64,000 bases of DNA from Niastella sp. OAS944 (GTDB lineage: Bacteria > Bacteroidota > Bacteroidia > Chitinophagales > Chitinophagaceae), in assembly GCA_024809215.1 (NCBI GenBank), contig JANUBW010000002.1:868001-932000 (forward strand), read 5' to 3'. Every line of letters starts with the position of its first letter. Positions within the stretch are counted from its first letter, which is position 1. A model generated the notes under the pieces. That model was not told the origin of the DNA, did not search any database, and was given only the letters and a program-made list of their open reading frames with translations. Both the position numbers and the translations under genes were made by a program. Of the stretch, positions 27,242 through 35,042 are shown one piece after another.

Positions 27242-29029
27242 ATGATCCGCCGTAGTAATAGCCTGGTTCTGTTTCTGTTAATTTTATTCATTTCCCCCTG
27301 CTGCCTTGCACAAAAATGGCGTATTCAAACCGATAGCCTGCTGCGTGCATATAAACAGGCTGTTACGCCCACCCAAAAAGTAAAACCGCTTACCGAGGCC
27401 GCTTTTGTTTTTTTGCTGCAAAGCCCCGATACAGCTATGCTGTTATACAATGAGGCTGAAAGCATTGCAGAAAACAGTGGCAACGATACCGCGCTGGCCA
27501 TGGTGTATGCAGGCAAAAGCGCCGTATACCTTATAAGGGATAACAATGAACAAACGCTGGAGTATGCGTTAAAGGGTTTGAAGATCAGCGAACGCACGCA
27601 ATTACCACCCGATGTACTGGCAGCTTTATACCGAAAACTGGGTTATGTATATCGTAATACCAACAAAAACCAGCAGGCCATTGAGGTATATAAAAAAGCG
27701 CTGGTTTATTCCCGATTGTCGAACAACCTGTACGATATGGCCACCACCTCTTCGAACATAGGGAACATCTTCAATGCAAATAAACAGTACGACAGTGCGC
27801 TGGTTTACCATGCAAAAACCCTGGAGGCCGCACACGCCGGTAATTTTAAAGATATCATTACCCGCACTTATATACAGATCATCAATTCTTATAATGGGCT
27901 GAAACAATATTCCAAAGCATTTGAGGCCGTGGCCGATATGCAACCTTACTTAAGCAATGTAGACGTAACCCCAATTACCAAAGGATTGGCTTATACGGTA
28001 ATTGCAAAACTCGATATGCGGCATGGTACACCACAGCACCAACTGGCCAGCCGCTACCTCGATAGTATGAAAAAGCTGATGACCATCACATCGCCGGGGA
28101 AAGACAACCTCATTGATTATTACCTAAGCCGCGCACTGCTTGAATTCAGTGTTCAACATTTCGACTCAGCCTCGGCTGCTCTGGAACGGTACGATGAATT
28201 GAAAAAGGTACGCGACGATGAGATAATCAGCGGTCATGTTCAGGAATTGGATGCCCGCTATGAAACCGGTAAAAAAGATGCACAGATAAAAGACCTTGCC
28301 GAAGAAAACCGCCTTAGAAAAAAGTTGCTGATCATTTCACTTACGGCATCGGGCATCTTCCTTGCTCTTTTGTTTTGGGTTTGGCAACAGAACAAAAAGA
28401 TCAAAAAACAGGAAGGGCATTTGAATTACCTTATGAAAGAATTGCATCACCGGGTTAAGAACAACCTGCAGATCGTAAGCAGTTTACTCAACCTGCAAAG
28501 CGCCAAAATAGACGATCCCATGGCGCAAAAAGCGTTGATGGAAGGCCAGCATCGCATTGAAGCAATGAGCCTCATACATCAGAAACTATATCAAACAAAA
28601 ACAACCAGCCGGGTGAACATTCAGGAATTTATTACCGAGCTGGCCGAAAATCTGATGCATGCCTATGGATACAAAGCCCATAACTTTAACCTGCAACTAC
28701 AGATAGATGTTAAAGAACTGGAAGCTGATACAGCCATCCCTGTAGGCCTTATACTAAATGAGGTAGTGACCAATGCGTTTAAATACGCTTTTAAAAACAT
28801 AAACGACCCCGCTTTATATATAACCCTGAAGGAAACAGCGCAAAAACTGCAGCTAACAATTGCCGATAATGGCCTTGAACTTACGGAGAAGGCCTGGAAA
28901 CAATCTGCTTCCTTTGGCCGTCTGTTAATACAGTCGCTCACTATGCAACTGGAAGGCTCAATGCAATTGAATTGCGATTCGGGTTCAGTTTTTATTTTTG
29001 CATTCCCTGTAAAACCGTTACACGCATGA
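27242..29029 (+). CDS. TPR-containing sensor histidine kinase, HisKA_2 type
   Basis: 595 residues: signal peptide (ending CCLAQ), tetratricopeptide-like helices (~25-335), one transmembrane helix (~355-373), then a HisKA_2 domain with ELHHRVKNNLQIVSSLLNLQ (phospho-acceptor His402) and a HATPase region (LILNEVVTNAFKYAF). The glycine-rich lid is reduced, as is common in this subclass. It overlaps the next gene by 4 bases (ATGA), so kinase and LytTR regulator are translationally coupled partners. Signal unknown. Confidence 0.92.
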   Translation: MIRRSNSLVLFLLILFISPCCLAQKWRIQTDSLLRAYKQAVTPTQKVKPLTEAAFVFLLQSPDTAMLLYNEAESIAENSGNDTALAMVYAGKSAVYLIRDNNEQTLEYALKGLKISERTQLPPDVLAALYRKLGYVYRNTNKNQQAIEVYKKALVYSRLSNNLYDMATTSSNIGNIFNANKQYDSALVYHAKTLEAAHAGNFKDIITRTYIQIINSYNGLKQYSKAFEAVADMQPYLSNVDVTPITKGLAYTVIAKLDMRHGTPQHQLASRYLDSMKKLMTITSPGKDNLIDYYLSRALLEFSVQHFDSASAALERYDELKKVRDDEIISGHVQELDARYETGKKDAQIKDLAEENRLRKKLLIISLTASGIFLALLFWVWQQNKKIKKQEGHLNYLMKELHHRVKNNLQIVSSLLNLQSAKIDDPMAQKALMEGQHRIEAMSLIHQKLYQTKTTSRVNIQEFITELAENLMHAYGYKAHNFNLQLQIDVKELEADTAIPVGLILNEVVTNAFKYAFKNINDPALYITLKETAQKLQLTIADNGLELTEKAWKQSASFGRLLIQSLTMQLEGSMQLNCDSGSVFIFAFPVKPLHA

Positions 29030-29790
29030 ACGACCAAGTAAAAATTATGATCGTGGAAGATGAGACCATTGTAGCGCTGGACCTTTCTATGCGTTTGCAA
29101 AAAGAAGGCTATGAGGTGGTAGGTATTGCCGCCAGCAGCGACGATGCCCTGGCACTTTTTACTGAACATAAGCCCGACCTGGTGTTAATGGATATTAATA
29201 TCAAGGGTAAAAAAGACGGTATTGAAACAGCTGCAGCCCTTAAAAAGATTCAGGAAGTACCGTTGATCTTTCTTACCGCATTTTCACAAAGCGAATATAT
29301 TAACCGCGCCAAAGCGGTAAACCCTTCGGCTTACCTGGTAAAACCATTCAATAACGACAGTTTACATACCAGCATTCAAATAGCCATTCACAATTTTGCC
29401 GTGCTGGGTAAACCTACCGATCCTGCACCTGCCAGCGAAATAAAAGAAGACTCCGGCAAGGAATCCTTGCTTTTCTTCAACAATTATTTCTTTGTTAAAC
29501 ACAATTACCGCTTTAATAAATTCTCTATCGACGAGCTGTTGTATGCCGAAAGCGACAACAACTACATTAAGCTGGTGACCACCACAAAAAAGATAGCGCT
29601 GCGGGTATCCCTGCAATACCTGGCAGATAAATTCAAACACCCGGCACTGGTGCGTGTACACCGTGGTTTTATTGTTAACATTAAGAATATCGACAGCTTT
29701 AACGAAGAAGAGATCGTCATTGGCCCGCACCAGATCCCTATTGGCAGAAATTACAAAGATGATTTCCTGAAAAGTTTCAGGTACCTGTAA
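29026..29790 (+). CDS. LytTR-family response regulator
   Basis: 254 residues: a receiver domain (~5-125) with Asp56 in LVLMDINIKG and acidic residues IVEDE, and a LytTR DNA-binding domain (~150-250) with LLYAESDNNYIKLVT and ALVRVHRGFIVN. The start is the ATG in the ATGA overlap with the kinase gene; the longer in-frame extension lies inside that gene. Phosphorylation by the adjacent HisKA_2 kinase is inferred from coupling. Confidence 0.93.
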   Translation: MNDQVKIMIVEDETIVALDLSMRLQKEGYEVVGIAASSDDALALFTEHKPDLVLMDINIKGKKDGIETAAALKKIQEVPLIFLTAFSQSEYINRAKAVNPSAYLVKPFNNDSLHTSIQIAIHNFAVLGKPTDPAPASEIKEDSGKESLLFFNNYFFVKHNYRFNKFSIDELLYAESDNNYIKLVTTTKKIALRVSLQYLADKFKHPALVRVHRGFIVNIKNIDSFNEEEIVIGPHQIPIGRNYKDDFLKSFRYL

Positions 29791-29902
29791 TAAAAATTAT
29801 TGCCTGCCGTTGCATTTCACTCATCCACGAATTAGAAGAATTCATCGTAAAAAGTTGCATACGTACGTATAATTGTTATTTTTACTGCAAACCCAATACC
29901 CC

Positions 29903-29926
29903 TCTACCGGTTACCCCGCCGGTAGA
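29903..29926 (+). other. 8-bp hairpin at the start of the glycosyltransferase gene
   Basis: TCTACCGG (29903-29910) and CCGGTAGA (29919-29926) pair perfectly around an 8-nt loop. The last base is the A of the first possible ATG. It either hides that start or forms part of the leader if translation begins at 29956 or 29971. Confidence 0.45.
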
Positions 29927-31143
29927 TGCCCTTACATGAAAAATTCTACAGTTCTATGCAAGCAGATAGTATGAAAAACCGTAGTAGAATCGCCATCGTT
30001 TATTTTGATGCAGCCTCAGGCAATCGCTCTGCCGCTGCTGCTTTAAAAAAAGTATTGCAGAACCGCAATCCCCTATGTCAGGTTCGAATGATCAATATCA
30101 CCGACATCTTCGGCCATCATCGTGTGTTTGGTAAAGTTGTTCGCGCCGGTATAAAGTATTTTAACCGGCAACTGAAACGCGACCGTGTGATTAACCTGCG
30201 TGCACTTATCAACCTGTCGATCAAGTGCCACGACCTTGTTGGGCCCAAAGGCATTCAAAAGATTGCCGGTTACTGGAATTCATTTCCACCCGATATTGTG
30301 ATTTCCGTTACACCCATGTACAACCCCGTGTTGTATGGCAGCGCCATGCAGGTAAATCCCGGTGTGAAATGTATTACCATTCCGGTTGATTTTGAAGAAG
30401 TGCGCAGCCGCTATTGGTTCACCCCAAAAGTAGAACAGTATTATCTCAATGCTACCGATACCTTACAGAAACAAGCTGCCAAAGCAGGTATTTCAGAACA
30501 CTACCGTTTTCGCATCGCCGGTATGCCGGTTGAAGAAAGTGCTTATGAACTGCCGCCGCCCGATCGTGATGCACAATTACGCACCATTGGCTTGAACCCC
30601 GACTGGCCTGTTGGTTTTCTATCATTTGGCGGTCAGGGAAGTGGAAATGTGCTTGACATTACCCGCGCGCTGGCTAAAAAGCACACCAATCTTAACCTGA
30701 TCGTTATGTGCGGTAAGAACAAGAAATTGTACAGGCAGATCACTGCCCTTAAGCTGCCATTTCCAACCGCCATTTACAGTTATTTACCACAAACGCCTAT
30801 GCTGTTCCTGCACCTAAGCGATTTTGCTATTGGTAAACCCGGCGCTATGACCATTACCGAATCACTGATCACCAATACACCGCTGATAGCACAAAAAAGC
30901 AAGGGCATGAGCCCGCTTCAAAAAGGCAATGAAGAATGGCTTACACAAACCGGCACCGGTATTGTAGCCAAAACACCCGAAGGCATTGCCGCCGCCGTCA
31001 CTGAAATTGTGAACAATCCCGAATACAAAGAACAAATGGCCGACTATAATCATAAAGCCATTTTCCAAATTGCAGCCCTGATTGAAAAGATTGGAAAATT
31101 AAATCAGAAGATACTTAAGCCTTACTCATATGTTACGACTTAG
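29926..31143 (+). CDS. Glycosyltransferase, MGDG-synthase/GT28-like
   Basis: 405 residues from the first ATG. The MGDG_synth-like N-terminal domain has RIAIVYFDAASGNRSAAAAL and VISVTPMYNPVLYG. The GT28-like C-terminal nucleotide-sugar domain has LSFGGQGSG, SYLPQTPMLFLHLSDFAIGKPGAMTITE and PLIAQKSKGM, the last region contacting the UDP-sugar. Relatives make glycolipids such as monoglucosyl- or monogalactosyl-diacylglycerol at the inner membrane; the exact sugar is unknown. ATGs at 29956 and 29971 are credible alternatives, the latter giving MKNRSRIAIVYF. Confidence 0.82.
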   Translation: MPLHEKFYSSMQADSMKNRSRIAIVYFDAASGNRSAAAALKKVLQNRNPLCQVRMINITDIFGHHRVFGKVVRAGIKYFNRQLKRDRVINLRALINLSIKCHDLVGPKGIQKIAGYWNSFPPDIVISVTPMYNPVLYGSAMQVNPGVKCITIPVDFEEVRSRYWFTPKVEQYYLNATDTLQKQAAKAGISEHYRFRIAGMPVEESAYELPPPDRDAQLRTIGLNPDWPVGFLSFGGQGSGNVLDITRALAKKHTNLNLIVMCGKNKKLYRQITALKLPFPTAIYSYLPQTPMLFLHLSDFAIGKPGAMTITESLITNTPLIAQKSKGMSPLQKGNEEWLTQTGTGIVAKTPEGIAAAVTEIVNNPEYKEQMADYNHKAIFQIAALIEKIGKLNQKILKPYSYVTT

Positions 31144-31184
31144 TATCTTTACAAAATGCAGTTCATATTGCAGAAGCTATACAG

Positions 31185-31763
31185 TTATTGCCTGACTGAA
31201 TTATTGAGGTATTTTGACCGTAACACTTCATATTTATCAAAATCGGTCCTTAATCCACGTTTTGGATCAATGACAAAAATATTCTGTTGATAACATTCAA
31301 TGGCAAAGTCAAGCATTTTATCAATGGAAGTAAATTCAAGGTTGCCATAAATTTGAACGGCCGGTGAAATATAGTAGATCTCACCCGTTGAATTTTTCAG
31401 CAGGTACATATCATCTTCAAGTGAACCCAATAAAGGCCAGTAATCGTTCATATCTCCCAAATTAGCAGCCAGATATTTCCAACTTAAAAACTCCCTTTTT
31501 AGTCGCACCATATCCTGCAGGCTATAAAAGAAGCAATATGGCAAAACATTTAAAAAAACACTACTTATACCCTGTCTGAAATAAGGCGTACCGTTATGCC
31601 ACTCATACAATGCTATTAACCCCGGATAGGGATTGATATTATTTGCCGAAAGCACTTCAAGTATTTGCGCTGTTGGTAACCCGGGATTTAAATAATGCAA
31701 AACCGAAGCACTGCATGCCACCAGTGCTGCCTCCAATTGTTTTATCTTTTCTTTAATAGTCAT
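31185..31763 (-). CDS. SMI1/KNR4 (SUKH) family protein
   Basis: 192 residues from the ATG giving MTIKEKIKQLE. Signatures are LIALYEWHNG, FFYSLQDMV, WPLLGSLEDDMYLLKN and EIYYIS, the pattern of SUKH proteins, many of which are immunity proteins against secreted nuclease or polymorphic toxins. No toxin is visible beside it. The upstream ATG at 31799 is rejected because it falls inside the PorE terminator hairpin. Confidence 0.75.
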   Translation of the reverse strand: MTIKEKIKQLEAALVACSASVLHYLNPGLPTAQILEVLSANNINPYPGLIALYEWHNGTPYFRQGISSVFLNVLPYCFFYSLQDMVRLKREFLSWKYLAANLGDMNDYWPLLGSLEDDMYLLKNSTGEIYYISPAVQIYGNLEFTSIDKMLDFAIECYQQNIFVIDPKRGLRTDFDKYEVLRSKYLNNSVRQ

Positions 31764-31780
31764 GTTCACTTTTTCCTGAC

Positions 31781-31813
31781 AAAAATGCCACTCCGTCAAA
31801 GCGGAGCGGCATT
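31781..31813 (-). terminator. Intrinsic terminator of the PorE/T9SS operon
   Basis: On the minus strand AATGCCGCTCCG pairs with CGGAGTGGCATT (one G-T mismatch) around a 6-nt loop, followed by TTT. It ends the T9SS gene run before the SUKH gene. Confidence 0.85.
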
Positions 31814-31831
31814 ATTTCAAATTAGGGGTAC

Positions 31832-31882
31832 GTTATCAACTATATCAACATTATCAACTAACTCGTTAACTATTTAACTATC
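31832..31882 (-). repeat. ~8-nt word repeats overlapping the PorE stop codon
   Basis: On the minus strand the words are ATAGTTAA, ATAGTTAACG, AGTTA, GTTGATAAT, GTTGATAT, AGTTGATAACG. The last three sense codons (I-V-K) and the TAG stop of PorE fall inside the block. Sequence and placement resemble the GTTRACAA blocks ending the DUF2520 and HTCS genes. Confidence 0.7.
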
Positions 31883-33852
31883 TTAAATTCTACACGTCTG
31901 TTCTTCTCACGCGCAGCAGGAATATCCTTACCACGTTTATCCTTCTCTTTCTCCAACGGTTTGGTAGCGCCGTAGCCTTTTGCCATTAATCTGTTGGCAT
32001 CTATACTGGCATTCACCAGGTATGCTACGCAGGCATCGGCACGCGCCTGTGATAATTCCTGGTTGTATTTGGAAGAACCAATACCATCGGTGTGGGCCGA
32101 AATTTCTAAACGCACATTTGGATTGGCTTTCAGATAGGCCACCATATCGTTCATATATCCATATGAATCGGGCGCCACTTCTTTTTCGTTATAACCAAAC
32201 CTGATATCGTGTGTAACCAGGGTTTCCTGTCCTTTGAACGGATCGGGGATCTTTGTTAAACAACTTTGACCTACATTGATGGTATCTGAACTGGCTGCCA
32301 CAGAGGCAAGCGCTTCGTTCTTATATGCTTCTTTTCCTGCAAACAGTTTCACTTCTTTACCAGCCTCTGTTTCCAGCACATAATAACCTTCGGCATTGGT
32401 GGTTTGCCTGGCAACCGGTTGTCCGTTCGTATTGGTAGCAGTAATGGTTACACCGGCCACAGGCGTTTTGCTTTCGCAATCGATGATCTGTCCGGCAAAG
32501 TATTGGTTGTAATTTTTATGAACTGCAAATAACTCAAGGCAGCATAATGAACCGCGGTCGGTACTTATGATAGCATCTTCCAGCAGGTTCTTACCCCGGT
32601 TCACAAAGTAGTTGTCGTTTTTTACGGAATTTACGGGGTAACCCAGGTTCACAGCTTCTTCAAATTTGCTACCTGGTGTACCCTTTGCACCAAACAGATC
32701 GAAACCACCCATGCCCACACGGCCTTTTGAAGCGAATACCAATGTATTGCCGGCGGCATAATAAAAGGGCGCGCCATCGTCTTCTTTCGAGTTAACGCTC
32801 GCGCCCATATTCATGGCTTTACCGGGTTTGCCGTCCTTTAACGGTGCATACCAGATATCGTAACCGCCTTGTCCGCCATTGCGGTTGCTTGAGAATAACA
32901 AATATTTTCCATCGGCCGTTACATGCGGCTGACGCGCATCGGCGCCTTCTGTATTTATAGTACCATCTACCAACACCGCGGGCAACCAGCCATTGGCGGT
33001 TTGTTCGGTGCTATAAATGGCGAATGTTTTTGTACCATCTTTTGCCGTGTTCCAACCGGTAAAGAACATCTTCTTACCATCGGGTGTAAAACTGGCTACG
33101 CCCTGGTGGGTGCCGATGTTTCCAGTAACCGGTAGTTTTTGCGCTTCGGCAAAACTACCACCGCTTTGCGCCGTTGTATATAATGCGTTGTTGTACTCGG
33201 TCATTTTGCTGTGCTCATCAACAGCGCCACGGGTAGCTGTAAAAACCAGGGTGCTTGTATTCATCCACGCGGCAGCATAGCTGGCGCCTTCTTTATTTAC
33301 CTGGGTATTCAATTTTTCTACTTTCACATTGCCTGTACCCTGTTGCAGTTGTTGTTGAATGAAGTTGCAATTGGCCAGCTCCTGGGTTGCTTTGGCTTTA
33401 TAGTCGGCCGCAGGTTTTGTTTTCAGGTACTTCTCCAGTTGTTGCTCCGCCAGGTTGTATTTACCGTTTGCCCGCAAACAAATAGCATATTCATACAACG
33501 CGTTGGGGTAAGCAGTGGCATCGAGGTCGATCACTTCTTTATAGTACGTTTCGGCATGACTGTAATCCTGCAGTTTGAAATAACAATCGGCCAGGTTGTG
33601 CAACAATTCCACTTTAGGGTTTACAGCCCTGGCGGTTGAACCAGCAGCTATTTTCTCTACCTGATAAGGTGCATACCCGTTTTGTACCTCTTTATTTCCG
33701 GCCAGTGATTTTTCATAATACTGCGCAGCGGAATTATAATCACCCTGTTTATAGAATTTATCGGCAGCCTTTTTGTAATTCTTTACATATTGCGCCTGGG
33801 TAGCAGTTAATGATACTGCTAGTCCTGATATGATAATGATGTGTTTGATCAT
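31870..33852 (-). CDS. PorE-like T9SS protein (TPR, PD40 propeller, CarboxypepD-like, OmpA)
   Basis: 660 residues with a signal peptide (ending TQAQ). Domain order is TPR repeats (~22-170), a WD40/PD40 propeller (~195-430, e.g. TPDGKKMFFTGW and YLLFSSNRNGGQGGYDIW), a carboxypeptidase-regulatory-like fold (~450-525) and an OmpA peptidoglycan-binding domain (~545-660, ISAHTDGIGS, REKNRRVEFKI). This is the four-domain layout of Porphyromonas PorE, which links the T9SS to peptidoglycan. It lies directly downstream of PorP/SprF. Confidence 0.9.
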   Translation of the reverse strand: MIKHIIIISGLAVSLTATQAQYVKNYKKAADKFYKQGDYNSAAQYYEKSLAGNKEVQNGYAPYQVEKIAAGSTARAVNPKVELLHNLADCYFKLQDYSHAETYYKEVIDLDATAYPNALYEYAICLRANGKYNLAEQQLEKYLKTKPAADYKAKATQELANCNFIQQQLQQGTGNVKVEKLNTQVNKEGASYAAAWMNTSTLVFTATRGAVDEHSKMTEYNNALYTTAQSGGSFAEAQKLPVTGNIGTHQGVASFTPDGKKMFFTGWNTAKDGTKTFAIYSTEQTANGWLPAVLVDGTINTEGADARQPHVTADGKYLLFSSNRNGGQGGYDIWYAPLKDGKPGKAMNMGASVNSKEDDGAPFYYAAGNTLVFASKGRVGMGGFDLFGAKGTPGSKFEEAVNLGYPVNSVKNDNYFVNRGKNLLEDAIISTDRGSLCCLELFAVHKNYNQYFAGQIIDCESKTPVAGVTITATNTNGQPVARQTTNAEGYYVLETEAGKEVKLFAGKEAYKNEALASVAASSDTINVGQSCLTKIPDPFKGQETLVTHDIRFGYNEKEVAPDSYGYMNDMVAYLKANPNVRLEISAHTDGIGSSKYNQELSQARADACVAYLVNASIDANRLMAKGYGATKPLEKEKDKRGKDIPAAREKNRRVEFKIVK

Positions 33853-33928
33853 ACTTTACAATTTGAGACCGTGAAACGGCAAACGTGAAACGTGAAATTC
33901 CAATTTCAAAACTCAAAACAAATTGCGA

Positions 33929-33980
33929 CTTTCCGCTTTCTGCCTTTGGCTTGCAGCTTATAGCTTACAGCTTGCAGCTT
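33929..33980 (-). repeat. 7-nt word repeats (GCTGTAA type) directly 3' of the PorP/SprF gene
   Basis: On the minus strand, starting 6 bases after the stop: GCTGCAA, GCTGTAA, GCTATAA, GCTGCAA, then the drifting words GCCAAAG, GCAGAAA, GCGGAAA. At least four heptamers are in register. A second loose word block (GTGAAAC-like) lies at 33871-33900 on the plus strand. Confidence 0.8.
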
Positions 33981-33986
33981 TTCTTA

Positions 33987-34997
33987 TTACATAGCAGGAC
34001 AAACAAACGGTACTCGCTTAGCCTTAACCGCTTTGCTGCCGATTATAGATAATGATAATTCAAAACTATTCGACTTGCCACTGATCTTTGAAAGATCGGA
34101 AGTACCTACATCATAGCTTACGCCCAAAACAAAATTCTTATAATATACACCGGCGTAAGGCACCAGCGCATCTTTAAAGCGGTAGTTAGCACCCAGTAAG
34201 AAATCGGCATCATCGTTTATCTTGCTTTGCACATAAGCACCTACCATTTTCTCGCTGGCTTTGCCCTGGCGCATGTATAATAAGTTGGGGGTAATACTTA
34301 ACACTTCAGAAATAGTGAACATAGCGCCACCATGTGCGGTATACCGTACCGGCATACGTTCGGGTACGCCATCGGTGATGAATGGGTCTTCGGGGCGCGT
34401 AAGATGAAAAGCGCTCAGGCCCGCAAACAGGTTCATCTTTTTACCGGGCGTTGCATCGTAATACATAATACCGGCGCCTGCATCGAACGAAGTACCCGAA
34501 GTTTTGCTCATTACTTCATCGGGCTGAATGTTTGGGTTGAACTCACCGGTTGAAGGATCGAACTGATTGCTGGTGGTAAACTTCGACTGGTCGAAACGGC
34601 GGTTGATAATTCCCAATGACATACCCATAGAAATACGTTGGTTACCATCTACCCCGAAGCGTACCCCCGAATATGCCATCGACAAATTAGCCGTGAGGTA
34701 ATTGTATCCGCCTTCACCCACCTGCTGGTTCATAACGTTCACACCCAGGTTCACATTCTTGCTGGTGGTAAAATCGGCCGATACGCCGGGAGTAACGTAC
34801 GGACTGGTAATATCCGCCCATTGACGGCGATAGATAGCCGTAACGCGGTAGTCGCCATCCATAACACCCGTTAAGCCTGGATTCAGCCACAACGGATATA
34901 TGTAATACTGCGAGTAGTGCGGGTCTGTTTGAGCCTTCGTGGCAATCCCACTCAGCACACTCATCAGTCCCAAAGCCAATATTGCAAGGTTTCTCAT
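33987..34997 (-). CDS. PorP/SprF-family T9SS outer-membrane protein
   Basis: 336 residues, signal peptide (ending TKAQ), then the PorP/SprF opening DPHYSQYYIYPLWLNPGLTG and a beta-barrel with repeated FAGLSAFHLTRPEDPF-type strands. SprF/PorP proteins anchor or mature specific T9SS type B substrates and usually sit beside them, as here with two type B-sorted proteins upstream. It is transcribed with the downstream PorE-like gene across a 134-base gap with repeats. Confidence 0.94.
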   Translation of the reverse strand: MRNLAILALGLMSVLSGIATKAQTDPHYSQYYIYPLWLNPGLTGVMDGDYRVTAIYRRQWADITSPYVTPGVSADFTTSKNVNLGVNVMNQQVGEGGYNYLTANLSMAYSGVRFGVDGNQRISMGMSLGIINRRFDQSKFTTSNQFDPSTGEFNPNIQPDEVMSKTSGTSFDAGAGIMYYDATPGKKMNLFAGLSAFHLTRPEDPFITDGVPERMPVRYTAHGGAMFTISEVLSITPNLLYMRQGKASEKMVGAYVQSKINDDADFLLGANYRFKDALVPYAGVYYKNFVLGVSYDVGTSDLSKISGKSNSFELSLSIIGSKAVKAKRVPFVCPAM

Positions 34998-35042
34998 AAT
35001 AGTCAGTTTTATGGTTTAGCGTTTCGCTGCCATGAGCAACGA

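Noticed and set aside
31764-31799. Longer start for the SUKH protein
   Set aside because: The ATG at 31799 lies inside the PorE terminator hairpin; the next ATG gives a normal N-terminus.
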